This document shows, piece after piece, positions 31,299-40,693 of a stretch of 64,000 bases of DNA. The translations under genes were made by a program, and so were the position numbers. The notes beneath the pieces were generated by a model. That model saw only the letters and a program-made list of their open reading frames with translations, was not told the origin of the DNA and made no database searches. Source of the stretch: Pseudomonas lundensis (lineage in GTDB: Bacteria > Pseudomonadota > Gammaproteobacteria > Pseudomonadales > Pseudomonadaceae). The stretch spans positions 62,001 to 126,000 of the forward strand of contig NZ_JYKY01000013.1 in NCBI RefSeq assembly GCF_001042985.1, read 5' to 3'. Each line of letters opens with the position of its first letter. Within the stretch, counting starts at the first letter, position 1.

Positions 31299-31990
31299 GA
31301 AAGCGCCACTCGGGATTTGGCCTGATTGAGCTGATGATTGCGATGGCTTTGGGCTTGCTGCTGGTGCTGGGGATGACGCAGGTGTTCTTGAGTGCCCGGC
31401 AGACCTCTTTGGCTCAGTCAGCTTCCGCGCAACTGCAAGAGGATGCCCGTTACGTGCTGAGCAAAATCGCGCAGGAAATTCGCATGGCTGGCATGTTTGG
31501 CTGCTTGCCTTTGACCCACATCATCGATGCGCCTGCTGCGTTTGCGACACCCGTTTCATGGCAAGGAACTTCAAGTTCGGGAGCGCTGCACATGATCAGC
31601 GCCGACGTCGGACCTCAGTCCGGCAAGCCTGACTGGACGGTGGTGACGGACTGCAAACACCACGCGCAGGTTTTTGCTGGCGCACAGACTGAGTGGGGGC
31701 CTGGAGAAACAGGCTTTGCGGTACGTCGGGTTGCTTATCGTTTTGAGCAAGGCCAACTCAAGAGCGGGCTCAGTAACACCGTGCTACTGGACAATGTTGC
31801 CGCGTTTGAGGTGAGCTTCGGTGTCTCCGGTTCAGCCAGCGCGCACCCGGTTGTGCGCTATGAGTCCAGACCGGCCGATGCCACGAGCATTCGCAGCGTG
31901 CGCCTGGCCTTGACCTTGAGAGATCCCGGGGCCCGGGTAAAAGACCAGACCTACCATGTGCTGGTCGCCGTTCGTAACCGGCAGGGGTAG
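31295..31990 (+). CDS. pilW: minor pilin PilW
   Basis: 231 residues; leader MRKRHSG then FGLIELMIAMALGLLLVLGMTQVFLSARQ. ARYVLSKIAQEIRMAGMFGC is typical of PilW, and a cysteine pair (about 67 and 113) is present. It belongs to the minor pilin complex. Its start overlaps the pilV stop (ATGA). pilX follows after eight bases. Confidence 0.9.
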   Translation: MRKRHSGFGLIELMIAMALGLLLVLGMTQVFLSARQTSLAQSASAQLQEDARYVLSKIAQEIRMAGMFGCLPLTHIIDAPAAFATPVSWQGTSSSGALHMISADVGPQSGKPDWTVVTDCKHHAQVFAGAQTEWGPGETGFAVRRVAYRFEQGQLKSGLSNTVLLDNVAAFEVSFGVSGSASAHPVVRYESRPADATSIRSVRLALTLRDPGARVKDQTYHVLVAVRNRQG

Positions 31991-31998
31991 GAACAGTT

Positions 31999-32541
31999 AT
32001 GCCGCCCGTATTAGGTTCGCAAAAAGGCATGGTGCTGCTGGCCAGCATGGTTTTTTTGATGTTGCTCGGTTTTCTGGGGCTTTCTGCGATGGAAAGCGCG
32101 GGCCAGCAAGAGAAAATGGCGGGTGCCATACGGGCTGCCAATCAATCATTTCAAGGGGCCGAAGCGGCGATGCACGTCGGTGAGACGTGGTTGCAAGCTC
32201 ATTGGTCCGGTATGGCGGAGTGTGCTTTGCCGAGCCGCTGCGCGCCCCCTGTTGAGGCGAGAAGCCAGCGTTCACCAGGGCTCGATCCTCAGTCAGGCAT
32301 TAACTGGATACAAACGCAGGATGGGTTGTATGGCATTCAGTTTCTGGGGCTCAGCATCCCGCTTTCTCAGTCTGAAAAGGACGGCTCTGTCTATCTCTAT
32401 CGAATAACCGGTATTGGCCTTCGAGGGCTGTCTCGCACTGTGCTCGAAAGTGTTTATGCGCGCCATCAGGCGGTGCAGGACGGGGAGGCCGGGCCTGTCC
32501 GGCAGCGTTTTCGTCGGGTTATGTGGCGACAAATTCAATAG
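31999..32541 (+). CDS. pilX: minor pilin PilX
   Basis: 180 residues, AGGA seven bases before the ATG. The leader MPPVLGSQKG precedes MVLLASMVFLMLLGFLGLSAMESAG-like sequence, the PilX N-terminal pattern, with Ala rather than Glu at position 5. AANQSFQGAEAAMHVGE and the cysteine pair AECALPSRCAP are also typical. The C-terminus is short. In P. aeruginosa pilY1 would follow; here pilE comes next after 11 bases. Confidence 0.87.
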   Translation: MPPVLGSQKGMVLLASMVFLMLLGFLGLSAMESAGQQEKMAGAIRAANQSFQGAEAAMHVGETWLQAHWSGMAECALPSRCAPPVEARSQRSPGLDPQSGINWIQTQDGLYGIQFLGLSIPLSQSEKDGSVYLYRITGIGLRGLSRTVLESVYARHQAVQDGEAGPVRQRFRRVMWRQIQ

Positions 32542-32552
32542 GGAATGAACAC

Positions 32553-32954
32553 ATGGTTAGGCCTAATACAGGTTTTACGCTGATCGAAATGATGATCACT
32601 GTGGCGATCATCGGTATCCTTGGGGCCTTTGTTTATCCGCTTTACAGCGAGTATGTGAAGCGGGTGCACCGGTCTCAAATTGTCGTGTTGCTCTCTGAGC
32701 AAGCCCAAAGTCTAGAGCGGCTCTACACGAAAAACGGGTTATATAGCGGTCTGCCGGATATCAGTTCTGGCAATGAGAACTACAGCATCACGTCAGACCT
32801 TTCGGATCATGCCTTTTTATTGATGGCCACACGAAAAGACGGCTCGCCCATGGCAGATGATCCGTGTGGCAACTTCACGTTGGCGCATACAGGTCTGAGC
32901 GCTATAACCCAGGCGGCCCCGGGCATCACCGCGCAGCAATGTTGGGGGCGCTGA
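32553..32954 (+). CDS. pilE: minor pilin PilE
   Basis: 133 residues from the ATG at 32553, with AGGGA upstream. Leader MVRPNTG, then FTLIEMMITVAIIGILGAFVYPLYSEYV, the classic class IIIa pilin helix with Glu5. The C-terminal region holds a cysteine pair (DDPCGNF and QQCWGR) closing a D-loop. It is the last gene of the minor pilin operon. thiO begins 33 bases later. Confidence 0.9.
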   Translation: MVRPNTGFTLIEMMITVAIIGILGAFVYPLYSEYVKRVHRSQIVVLLSEQAQSLERLYTKNGLYSGLPDISSGNENYSITSDLSDHAFLLMATRKDGSPMADDPCGNFTLAHTGLSAITQAAPGITAQQCWGR

Positions 32955-32987
32955 CCCATTACTTTTGAATAAGGGCTGGACTGATAG

Positions 32988-34088
32988 ATGGCTAGGGATC
33001 AACGGGTAGTGATTGTCGGCGGCGGAGTGATCGGGCTGCTGACGGCGTTTAATCTGGCCGCAGACGTCGAGCAAGTAATTTTGCTGGAGCGCGGTGGCGT
33101 GGGACAGGAGTCTTCCTGGGCGGGCGGTGGAATCGTGTCACCGCTGTATCCGTGGCGTTACACCCCGGCCGTCACAGCGCTGGCTCACTGGTCCCAGGAT
33201 TTTTACCCGCATTTGGCGCAGCGTCTGCTGGCGACTTCCGGGCTGGATCCGGAAGTGCATACCACGGGTCTTTACTGGCTTGATCTGGACGATGAGGCTC
33301 AAGCGCTGGCTTGGGCCCGGCAAGCCGGCCGACCTTTGAGTGCCGTGGATATCGCGGCGGTCCAAAGCCATGTTCCGGTATTGGGCGGCGGTTTTTCCCG
33401 TGCTGTTTATATGAAGGACGTGGCGAATGTGCGCAATCCGCGGCTGGTTAAGTCACTAAAAGCGGCACTGCAAGCGATGCCCAATGTCACGGTTCACGAA
33501 CAATCCGAGGTGCTGGGCTTTGTCAGGGAGGGGGAGCGGATTACGGGCGTCAATACGGTTAATGGCTCCGTATTGGGGGATGCCGTGGTATTGGCCGCCG
33601 GGGCCTGGAGCGGTGAACTGCTCAAGCATCTGGACATAGAACTGCCCGTTGAGCCGGTCAAAGGCCAAATGATTTTGTACAAATGTGCTTCGGATTTCTT
33701 GTCGTGCATGGTTCTGGCCAACGGCCGCTACGCCATACCTCGCCGTGATGGCCATATCTTGATTGGTAGCACGCTGGAGCATGAAGGCTTCGACAAAACC
33801 CCGACCCAGACGGCCCTGGAGAGTTTGAAAGCGTCGGCTGTGGCGTTGATTCCTGCGTTGGCGGATGCCGAGCCCGTTGCGCATTGGGCCGGATTGCGTC
33901 CGGGTTCGCCGCAAGGCATACCGTATATCGGGCCGGTCGCCGGTTTTGAAGGGCTCTGGCTGAACTGCGGGCATTACCGCAACGGGTTGGTGTTGGCGCC
34001 CGCGTCTTGCCAGTTGTTTGCAGATTTGTTGCTGGAGCGCACGCCTATCATTGATCCGGCGCCGTACGCCCCTGCAGGGCGACTCTGA
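32988..34088 (+). CDS. thiO: FAD-dependent glycine / D-amino acid oxidase ThiO-like
   Basis: 366 residues. The N-terminal dinucleotide fold is VVIVGGGVIGLLTAFNLA with the following acidic strand end LLERGGVGQESSWAGGG. The substrate domain includes DAVVLAAGAWSG, GHILIGSTLEHEG and HWAGLRPGSPQGIPYIGPV, in DadA/ThiO-type order. Glycine oxidase makes iminoglycine for the thiazole of thiamin. The family also includes D-amino acid oxidases, so the substrate is inferred. Its position beside the minor pilins matches P. aeruginosa. Confidence 0.85.
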   Translation: MARDQRVVIVGGGVIGLLTAFNLAADVEQVILLERGGVGQESSWAGGGIVSPLYPWRYTPAVTALAHWSQDFYPHLAQRLLATSGLDPEVHTTGLYWLDLDDEAQALAWARQAGRPLSAVDIAAVQSHVPVLGGGFSRAVYMKDVANVRNPRLVKSLKAALQAMPNVTVHEQSEVLGFVREGERITGVNTVNGSVLGDAVVLAAGAWSGELLKHLDIELPVEPVKGQMILYKCASDFLSCMVLANGRYAIPRRDGHILIGSTLEHEGFDKTPTQTALESLKASAVALIPALADAEPVAHWAGLRPGSPQGIPYIGPVAGFEGLWLNCGHYRNGLVLAPASCQLFADLLLERTPIIDPAPYAPAGRL

Positions 34089-34106
34089 GCGATAACGGCG
34101 GCTGTC

Positions 34107-34133
34107 TCGCAGCCTTGCGTTGCCAGGCTGCGA
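34107..34133. repeat. intergenic hairpin between thiO and PP0621-type gene
   Basis: TCGCAGCCT/AGGCTGCGA (nine pairs, nine-base loop) lies between convergent stops without a T run. Its stem resembles those at 45114 and 48760. Confidence 0.6.
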
Positions 34134-34142
34134 CCCCGTTGC

Positions 34143-34370
34143 TCAGCGTTTGCCCGGGCCTTGTTCAAGATGGTTTTGGGTGCAATACCACTCTTGTTGT
34201 TGGCTCAGGGCGCGGTCTCGTGGCAAGTGGACGCCGCAATGGGCGCAGCGCACCATCGGTTGGGCGTTGGGGTCGACCGGTTTTTTGGTGGGGGTTAGGC
34301 CCGCTTTGTATTTGCGCCACAACCACACGCCGGCAGCAATCAAGGCCACCCAGATCAGTAAACGAAACAT
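34143..34370 (-). CDS. PP0621-family small membrane-anchored zinc-finger-like protein
   Basis: 75 residues. One N-terminal membrane helix (MFRLLIWVALIAAGVWLWRKY) is followed by a short linker and a compact metal-site candidate: VRCAHCGVHLP and WYCTQNHLEQ (Cys-x2-Cys and Cys-x3-His). It lies next to bamD as in P. putida, where I recall the family name PP0621. Function is unknown. The ribosome-binding site is weak. Confidence 0.75.
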   Translation of the reverse strand: MFRLLIWVALIAAGVWLWRKYKAGLTPTKKPVDPNAQPMVRCAHCGVHLPRDRALSQQQEWYCTQNHLEQGPGKR

Positions 34371-34443
34371 GGCTAATCGCTATTTGAGAAAAGATGCGCC
34401 AGTTTAGCCAAGGACCGTGTAGGCGCCCAGCACCAAATGCGAC

Positions 34444-34474
34444 GCAAAAAAAAGAGCCCCGAAAGGCTCTTTTC
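34444..34474. terminator. terminator of bamD
   Basis: AAAGAGCC/GGCTCTTT with A residues to the left and T residues to the right, just after the bamD stop on the minus strand. Confidence 0.88.
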
Positions 34475-34487
34475 TTGAGTGTGACGA

Positions 34488-35501
34488 TCAGTCGAAAAGA
34501 CCGAACGTCATGTAGCTGAACCATGAACGGCTGGTGTCTTCCGATTCTGGTTCTTCGATGACATTGCCGTCTGAATCTTTAGGCTTCAGCTCGGCAGGAA
34601 TAGCGTCTTTCGCATCCTGGAATTGCTTCTGCACGTCCTGGTTGGCGCGGGTTTCACCCGGTGGCAGAGGCGTGCTGGATTCGATCAGGCCCAACGTAGC
34701 CTTGCTCAACCAAGAGCGGTTGTCAGACTCGGACACTTGAGGCACAAACTGACCGTCAACCAGGCTCGGATGGTTAGGGTAGTTGTCTTTGAGCACTTCA
34801 AGACTGGTGTCAGCCAGTTTATCGAGGTGCAGGCGCTGATAAGACTCAACCATCACCGCCAGGCCGTCAGCGACCGAAGGGGTTTCCTGGAAGTTCTCAA
34901 CCACGTACCGGCCACGGTTGGCCGAAGCCACATAGGCCTGACGGGTCAGGTAATAGTGGGCCACGTGAATTTCATAAGCCGCCAGCAGGTTGCGCAGGTA
35001 AATCATGCGCTGCTTGGCATCAGGCGCGTAGCGGCTGTTGGGGAAGCGGCTGGTCAGCTGGGCGAACTCGTTATACGAGTCGCGGGCCGCGCCGGGGTCA
35101 CGCTTGGTCATGTCCAGCGGCAGGAAGCGCGCCAGCAGGCCAACGTCCTGGTCAAACGAGGTCAAGCCTTTGAGGTAGTAGGCGTAATCAACGTTCGGGT
35201 GCTGCGGGTGCAGGCGGATGAACCGCTCTGCGGCAGACTTGGCAGCTTCCGGCTCGGAGTTTTTATAGTAGGCATAGATCAGTTCAAGCTGAGCCTGATC
35301 GGCATAACGGCCGAACGGGTAGCGTGACTCAAGTGCCTTCAGTTTGGCGGTTGCACTGGTGTAGCTGTGGTTGTCCAGATCGGCCTGTGCCTGCTGGTAC
35401 AGCTCGACTTCGCTGAGGTTTTCGTCAACGACTTCCTTTGTCGACGAGCAAGCGGCGGTCAGTGCGAGGATGGCGATCAGCAGCAGGTGTCTCACTTGCA
35501 T
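34488..35501 (-). CDS. bamD: outer-membrane assembly lipoprotein BamD
   Basis: 337 residues from the ATG at 35501. The signal peptide ends in the lipobox LTAAC (C18). Five TPR-like helical repeats follow: [57 protein letters not shown] and [15 protein letters not shown]. It is an essential part of the BAM complex inserting beta-barrels. The C-terminal extension (about 260-337) is longer than in E. coli BamD (245 residues) and ends [12 protein letters not shown], repeating [13 protein letters not shown] found earlier. Confidence 0.96.
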   Translation of the reverse strand: MQVRHLLLIAILALTAACSSTKEVVDENLSEVELYQQAQADLDNHSYTSATAKLKALESRYPFGRYADQAQLELIYAYYKNSEPEAAKSAAERFIRLHPQHPNVDYAYYLKGLTSFDQDVGLLARFLPLDMTKRDPGAARDSYNEFAQLTSRFPNSRYAPDAKQRMIYLRNLLAAYEIHVAHYYLTRQAYVASANRGRYVVENFQETPSVADGLAVMVESYQRLHLDKLADTSLEVLKDNYPNHPSLVDGQFVPQVSESDNRSWLSKATLGLIESSTPLPPGETRANQDVQKQFQDAKDAIPAELKPKDSDGNVIEEPESEDTSRSWFSYMTFGLFD

Positions 35502-35643
35502 GGCGGCTTGCGTCCCTATGACGGCCGCTGTCTTGGGCGAGGCCGTCCTGTTATGATGAGCGCCCCGTGAAAAGCCTCGGGGCAAAAGACGCCGTATTTA
35601 ACCACAAGCGCGCAGCCGAAACCAAAGGCTTGGCGCCGTCCTG

Positions 35644-36612
35644 ATGAGCATGTCCGAGAAAATACTACTTCGCGCAGAGGTGCCGTCCGAATTGGGCGGC
35701 CAACGCCTCGATCAAGTCGCCGCACAATTATTCGCTGAGCACTCGCGCTCGCGCCTTTCCGCCTGGATCAAAGACGGCCGCCTCACTGTGGACGGAGACG
35801 TCATACGTCCCCGCGACATCGTGCATGGTGGCGCCATCCTGGAGCTGACTGCAGAGCAGGAAGCCCAGGGTGAGTGGATCGCCCAGGACATTCCCCTCGA
35901 CATCGTTTACGAAGACGATGACATCCTGGTCATCAACAAACCCGCGGGTTTGGTGGTGCACCCGGCTGCGGGGCATGCTGATGGCACTTTGCTCAATGCG
36001 TTGCTGCATCACGTACCGGACATTATTAATGTGCCGCGTGCGGGGATCGTGCATCGCCTGGACAAAGACACCACCGGATTGATGGTGGTCGCCAAGACCA
36101 TCCAGGCGCAGACGCAGCTGGTTGCCCAATTGCAGAGCCGCAGTGTCAGCCGGATATATGAGTGCATTGTCATCGGTGTCGTCACCGCCGGGGGCAAGAT
36201 CGACGCGCCCATCGGCCGTCACGGCCAGCAACGCCAGCGCATGGCGGTTATGGAAGGCGGCAAACAGGCGGTGAGTCATTACCGCGTGCTTGAGCGTTTC
36301 CGTTCCCATACCCACGTGCGGGTCAAGCTGGAAACCGGGCGTACGCACCAGATCCGTGTGCATATGTCTCACATCAACTTCCCGTTGGTCGGAGATCCTG
36401 CCTACGGCGGTCGTTTCCGTATCCCGCCGGCAGCCAGTGTGACCATGGTCGAATCCCTGAAGAACTTCCCGCGTCAGGCCTTGCATGCGCGCTTCCTGGA
36501 GCTGGACCATCCGACGACCGGTAAACGCATGAGCTGGGAATCCCCACTCCCTGACGATTTTGTCTGGTTGTTGACGCTGCTCAAGCAAGACCGTGAGGCC
36601 TTCATCGGATGA
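35644..36612 (+). CDS. rluD: 23S rRNA pseudouridine synthase RluD
   Basis: 322 residues from 35644; an in-frame ATG two codons later (MSEKILLRAEVP) fits P. aeruginosa RluD better and cannot be excluded. The S4 domain occupies residues 15-75 (RLDQVAAQLFAEHSRSRLSAWI). The catalytic motif GIVHRLDKDTTG has D140. GRTHQIRVHMSHI is conserved. It modifies positions 1911, 1915 and 1917 of helix 69. It is divergent from bamD and overlaps pgeF by four bases. Confidence 0.96.
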   Translation: MSMSEKILLRAEVPSELGGQRLDQVAAQLFAEHSRSRLSAWIKDGRLTVDGDVIRPRDIVHGGAILELTAEQEAQGEWIAQDIPLDIVYEDDDILVINKPAGLVVHPAAGHADGTLLNALLHHVPDIINVPRAGIVHRLDKDTTGLMVVAKTIQAQTQLVAQLQSRSVSRIYECIVIGVVTAGGKIDAPIGRHGQQRQRMAVMEGGKQAVSHYRVLERFRSHTHVRVKLETGRTHQIRVHMSHINFPLVGDPAYGGRFRIPPAASVTMVESLKNFPRQALHARFLELDHPTTGKRMSWESPLPDDFVWLLTLLKQDREAFIG

Positions 36613-37343
36613 GCGCGTTCCTGATTCCTGACTGGCCTGCGCCGGCAGGCATCAGGGCCTGCGTGACCACCCGTGCGGGCGGCGTCAGCCAGGCGCCGTT
36701 CGACAGCTTCAACCTGGGTGACCATGTCGACGACGATCCTTGCGCCGTTGCTCAAAATCGCCAACACCTGACCCGCGTTTTTAACGTACAGCCCGCTTGG
36801 CTTAGCCAGGTTCACGGGGTTGTCGTTGCGCCTGCCGACCCGTCCAGCATCGTTGAAGCCGATGCCAGCTGGACATCCACGCCCGGCGTGGCGTGTACGG
36901 TCATGACCGCCGACTGCTTGCCTGCACTGTTCTGCAACCGCGCCGGTACACGCGTCGCTGCGGCGCATGCGGGCTGGCGCGGATTGGCAGCCGGGGTGCT
37001 TGAAGCCGCCGCGCGCAGCCTCCATGTTGAGCCCCAGGAGATACTTGTGTGGCTTGGACCCGCCATCGGTCCCGCGGCGTTTGAAGTCGGGGGCGAGGTG
37101 CGTGATGTCTTTATTAAAGACATGCCCCAGGCCGCCTCGGCCTTCGTGCCAAGTGTCAATGCCGGGCGTTATATGGCCGACATCTATGAGCTGGCGCGTC
37201 TGCGTCTGGCTCGCTGCGGTATTGAAGCTGTCTACGGCGCAGGCTTTTGCACCGTCAACGACTCGCGCTTCTATTCCTACCGGCGCAGTTCCCGTACTGG
37301 CCGCTTTGCTTCGCTGGTCTGGATCGAAACGCCGTCCAGCTGA
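36609..37343 (+). CDS. pgeF: peptidoglycan editing factor PgeF (YfiH family)
   Basis: 244 residues of the laccase-domain/YfiH family. Metal-site motifs are QVHGVVV, TADCLPALFC, AAHAGWRGLA and the late GFCTVNDSRFYSYRR. The family acts on incorrectly built peptidoglycan precursors (L-Ser in place of L-Ala), and has also been called polyphenol oxidase. It is co-transcribed with rluD (ATGA overlap), the usual order before clpB. Confidence 0.92.
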   Translation: MSAFLIPDWPAPAGIRACVTTRAGGVSQAPFDSFNLGDHVDDDPCAVAQNRQHLTRVFNVQPAWLSQVHGVVVAPADPSSIVEADASWTSTPGVACTVMTADCLPALFCNRAGTRVAAAHAGWRGLAAGVLEAAARSLHVEPQEILVWLGPAIGPAAFEVGGEVRDVFIKDMPQAASAFVPSVNAGRYMADIYELARLRLARCGIEAVYGAGFCTVNDSRFYSYRRSSRTGRFASLVWIETPSS

Positions 37344-37363
37344 TCTGCGTCATTCACCGTACG

Positions 37364-37391
37364 CTTGAAACTCCCAGAATTGCCCGCATCT
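37364..37391 (+). promoter_or_regulatory. RpoH (sigma-32) heat-shock promoter of clpB
   Basis: CTTGAAA (37364-37370), a 13-base spacer and CCGCATCT (37384-37391) match the CTTGAAA / CCCCATNT consensus closely. It lies about 70 bases before the clpB start. Confidence 0.85.
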
Positions 37392-37463
37392 ACTAAGGTA
37401 TCTGGCAGGTTTCTTCATTCAGGAGTTTCCATCCCTCCGGCCTGCTCATAAGGAAGGTGACGA

Positions 37464-40028
37464 ATGCGTATAGATAGGTTAACCAGCAAGTTGCAATTGG
37501 CGTTGTCCGATGCTCAGTCATTGGCCGTCGGCCTTGATCATCCGGCAATTGAGCCAGCGCACTTGATGCAGGCATTACTGGAGCAGCAGGGCGGTTCGAT
37601 CAAGCCTCTGCTGATGCAAGTCGGTTTCGATGTAAACAGCCTGCGTAAAGAGCTGACCAAAGAGCTGGACCAGCTACCCAAAATACAGAACCCCACCGGC
37701 GACGTGAATATGTCGCAGGACTTGGCGCGTCTGTTGAATCAGGCGGACCGTCTGGCGCAACAAAAAGGCGACCAGTACATCACCAGCGAAGTGGTATTGC
37801 TGGCGGCAATGGACGAAAACAGCAAGTTGGGCAAGTTGTTGCTGGGTCAGGGCGTGAGTAAAAAAGCCCTTGAAAACGCCATCAACAACCTGCGCGGCGG
37901 TGAAGCGGTCAATGACCCCAATGCTGAAGAGTCCCGTCAGGCGCTGGACAAATACACCATTGACCTGACCAAGCGTGCTGAAGAAGGCAAGCTTGACCCG
38001 GTAATCGGTCGTGACGATGAAATCCGTCGCACCATTCAAGTGTTGCAGCGCCGGACCAAAAACAACCCGGTCCTGATCGGTGAACCCGGTGTGGGTAAAA
38101 CCGCGATTGCCGAAGGCCTGGCTCAGCGGATCATCAACGGCGAAGTGCCTGACGGCCTTAAAGGCAAACGCCTGCTGTCGCTGGACATCGGTGCGTTGAT
38201 CGCGGGCGCCAAATTCCGGGGTGAATTCGAAGAGCGTCTGAAAGCGCTGCTTAACGAACTGTCAAAGCAGGAAGGTCAAATCATCCTGTTCATTGACGAG
38301 CTGCACGTCATGGTCGGTGCCGGTAAAGGCGAGGGCGCCATGGACGCGGGCAACATGCTCAAGCCTGCGCTGGCGCGGGGCGAGTTGCACTGTGTCGGTG
38401 CAACCACCCTTAACGAGTACCGCCAGTACATTGAAAAGGATGCTGCGCTTGAGCGTCGCTTCCAGAAAGTACTGGTAGACGAGCCGAGCGAAGAAGACAC
38501 CATCGCGATCCTGCGTGGTTTGAAAGAGCGCTATGAAGTGCACCACAAAGTCGCGATTACCGACGGTGCCATCATTGCGGCGGCCAAGCTGAGTCATCGG
38601 TACATCACGGATCGGCAGTTGCCAGACAAGGCGATTGACCTGATCGACGAAGCCGCCAGCCGTATTCGCATGGAGATCGACTCCAAGCCTGAAGTGCTCG
38701 ACCGTCTGGAGCGCCGTCTGATTCAACTGAAAGTTGAAGCGCAAGCGCTCAAGAAAGAAGAAGACGAGGCGGCGAAAAAACGTCTTGAGAAATTGCAGGA
38801 AGAAATTGAGCGCCACGAGCGTGAATATTCCGACCTGGAAGAAATCTGGACCTCGGAAAAAGCCGAAGTGCAAGGCTCTGCCCAGATCCAGCAAAAGATC
38901 GAGCAAGCTCGCCAGGAACTGGAAGTGGCACGCCGCAGCGGCAACCTGAATCGCATGGCTGAATTGCAGTACGGGATCATCCCGGATCTGGAACGCAGCC
39001 TGCAAATGGTCGACGAGCACAGCAAGACCGAGAACCAGTTGCTGCGCAGCAAAGTGACCGAAGAAGAGATCGCTGAAGTGGTGTCGAAATGGACCGGGAT
39101 TCCTGTGTCCAAGATGCTTGAAGGCGAGCGTGACAAGCTGATGAAGATGGAAAGCTTGCTGCACGAGCGCGTGATTGGTCAGGACGAAGCGGTTGTGGCC
39201 GTGTCCAACGCCGTGCGCCGTTCCCGCGCTGGCCTGAGCGACCCGAACCGTCCGAGCGGCTCGTTCATGTTCCTTGGCCCAACCGGTGTCGGTAAAACCG
39301 AGTTGTGCAAGGCGCTGGCCGAATTCCTCTTTGATACCGAAGAGGCGATGGTGCGGATCGACATGTCCGAGTTCATGGAGAAACATTCCGTGGCTCGACT
39401 GATCGGTGCTCCACCAGGCTATGTGGGTTACGAGGAAGGTGGCTATCTGACCGAAGCCGTACGGCGTAAGCCTTATTCGGTCATCCTGCTGGATGAGGTC
39501 GAGAAAGCTCACCCGGACGTGTTCAACGTACTGCTGCAAGTGCTTGAAGACGGTCGGTTGACTGATAGCCACGGTCGCACGGTCGACTTCCGCAATACCG
39601 TGATCGTGATGACCTCTAACCTGGGGTCGGCACAGATCCAGGAGTTGGTAGGGGACCGTGAGGCACAGCGTGCTGCGGTGATGGATGCGGTGAGTACTCA
39701 CTTCCGTCCGGAGTTTGTGAACCGGATCGACGAAGTGGTGATCTTCGAGCCTCTGGCCCGCGATCAGATCGCCGGCATCGCCGAGATCCAGTTGGGTCGC
39801 CTGCGCAGCCGTCTGGCAGAACGCGACCTGAGCCTGGAGCTGAGCCAGGAGGCTCTGGATAAGCTGATCGCGGTCGGTTACGACCCTGTGTATGGCGCAC
39901 GCCCTCTGAAACGTGCAATCCAGCGCTGGATCGAAAACCCGCTGGCACAACTGATTCTCTCGGGTCAGTTCCTGCCGGGAACCACGGTAGTGGCCAGTGT
40001 GAAAGACGACGAAATCGTCTTCGCGTAA
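37464..40028 (+). CDS. clpB: ATP-dependent disaggregase ClpB
   Basis: 854 residues. Domains in order: Clp N-domain (1-145), first AAA+ with [13 protein letters not shown] and IILFIDELH, the coiled-coil middle domain (about 400-525), which marks ClpB against ClpA/ClpC, and second AAA+ with [13 protein letters not shown] and [14 protein letters not shown]. It lacks the IGF/L loop for ClpP docking. It rescues aggregated protein with DnaK. AAGG lies upstream of the ATG. Confidence 0.98.
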   Translation: MRIDRLTSKLQLALSDAQSLAVGLDHPAIEPAHLMQALLEQQGGSIKPLLMQVGFDVNSLRKELTKELDQLPKIQNPTGDVNMSQDLARLLNQADRLAQQKGDQYITSEVVLLAAMDENSKLGKLLLGQGVSKKALENAINNLRGGEAVNDPNAEESRQALDKYTIDLTKRAEEGKLDPVIGRDDEIRRTIQVLQRRTKNNPVLIGEPGVGKTAIAEGLAQRIINGEVPDGLKGKRLLSLDIGALIAGAKFRGEFEERLKALLNELSKQEGQIILFIDELHVMVGAGKGEGAMDAGNMLKPALARGELHCVGATTLNEYRQYIEKDAALERRFQKVLVDEPSEEDTIAILRGLKERYEVHHKVAITDGAIIAAAKLSHRYITDRQLPDKAIDLIDEAASRIRMEIDSKPEVLDRLERRLIQLKVEAQALKKEEDEAAKKRLEKLQEEIERHEREYSDLEEIWTSEKAEVQGSAQIQQKIEQARQELEVARRSGNLNRMAELQYGIIPDLERSLQMVDEHSKTENQLLRSKVTEEEIAEVVSKWTGIPVSKMLEGERDKLMKMESLLHERVIGQDEAVVAVSNAVRRSRAGLSDPNRPSGSFMFLGPTGVGKTELCKALAEFLFDTEEAMVRIDMSEFMEKHSVARLIGAPPGYVGYEEGGYLTEAVRRKPYSVILLDEVEKAHPDVFNVLLQVLEDGRLTDSHGRTVDFRNTVIVMTSNLGSAQIQELVGDREAQRAAVMDAVSTHFRPEFVNRIDEVVIFEPLARDQIAGIAEIQLGRLRSRLAERDLSLELSQEALDKLIAVGYDPVYGARPLKRAIQRWIENPLAQLILSGQFLPGTTVVASVKDDEIVFA

Positions 40029-40052
40029 GGCGGGCAAGTGGTGCTTTAAAGG

Positions 40053-40080
40053 GGGCCTCGCAGTGCGAGGCCCTTTTTTT
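40053..40080 (+). terminator. terminator of clpB
   Basis: GGGCCTCGC-AGT-GCGAGGCCC followed by seven T residues. Confidence 0.95.
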
Positions 40081-40224
40081 GAATTTTTTTACATAGGGTG
40101 TTGATCTGTAAGGGAAACGCGAGTAAAGTGCGCCCCGCAGTCAGTCACCAGCAACGGCAACTTGGCCCAAACCAAGGTGTCAGTTAGAAGCGCTAAATCA
40201 TTGTCTTCTAACGAAAAAAAATGG

Positions 40225-40252
40225 TTGACAAGGGTTTTAAAGGTTGTAGAAT
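40225..40252 (+). promoter_or_regulatory. strong sigma-70 promoter of the tRNA cluster
   Basis: A perfect TTGACA, a 16-base spacer and TAGAAT, followed by the G+C-rich discriminator GGCCCGCC typical of stringently controlled stable-RNA promoters. Confidence 0.85.
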
Positions 40253-40356
40253 GGCCCGCCTCAGAGACGACAACGCAGCGATGCGCTGAAGTCAACGAGA
40301 ATTGCAAAGAGTTACAAAGTAGTAAAGCAACATCGTAGTAGATTGAAATATGTAGT

Positions 40357-40432
40357 TCCGCGATAGCTCAGTTGGTAGAGCAAATGACTGTTAATCATTG
40401 GGTCCCTGGTTCGAGTCCAGGTCGTGGAGCCA
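40357..40432 (+). tRNA. tRNA-Asn (GTT)
   Basis: 76 bases, cloverleaf complete with encoded CCA. Acceptor TCCGCGA pairs with TCGTGGA (one G·T); the anticodon loop is CTGTTAA. Confidence 0.97.
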
Positions 40433-40441
40433 TTTTCAAGC

Positions 40442-40518
40442 CGGGGTATAGCGCAGTCCGGTAGCGCGCCTGCTTTGGGAGCAGGATGTCAGGAGTTCGA
40501 ATCCCCTTACCCCGACCA
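40442..40518 (+). tRNA. tRNA-Pro (TGG), copy 1
   Basis: 77 bases with encoded CCA. Acceptor CGGGGTA/TACCCCG; anticodon loop TTTGGGA. The T stem is AGGAG/CCCCT, with A·C in the fourth pair. It differs from copy 2 only at the first T-stem pair. Confidence 0.95.
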
Positions 40519-40523
40519 TTTTT

Positions 40524-40599
40524 GGGTCGTTAGCTCAGTTGGTAGAGCAGTTGGCTTTTAACCAATTGGTCGTAGGTTCGAATCCCACACGACCCACCA
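40524..40599 (+). tRNA. tRNA-Lys (TTT)
   Basis: 76 bases with encoded CCA. Acceptor GGGTCGT/ACGACCC; anticodon loop CTTTTAA. It is five bases after tRNA-Pro copy 1. Confidence 0.97.
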
Positions 40600-40661
40600 T
40601 TTTTGGCTCCAGTTCGCTGGGGTTAGATCTTAAGATCAGAGGCCAAAAGCGCTGATCGCAG

Positions 40662-40691
40662 AAGGCGCCTCTTTGAAGGTGCCTTTTTTTT
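40662..40691 (+). terminator. terminator-like hairpin between tRNA-Lys and tRNA-Pro copy 2
   Basis: AAGGCGCC/GGTGCCTT (one G·T) followed by eight T residues, ending two bases before tRNA-Pro copy 2. The palindrome GATCTTAAGATC lies upstream at 40626-40637. Confidence 0.8.
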
Positions 40692-40693
40692 AC

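Larger units (their letters stand above)
40029..40356 (+). other. intergenic region clpB to tRNA-Asn
   Basis: This 328-base region contains the clpB terminator, the tRNA promoter and then about 100 bases of leader before tRNA-Asn. I see no credible gene in it. Confidence 0.6.

Noticed and set aside
38262..40037. 591-codon minus-strand frame opposite clpB
   Set aside because: Shadow frame; composition mirrors ClpB codons.
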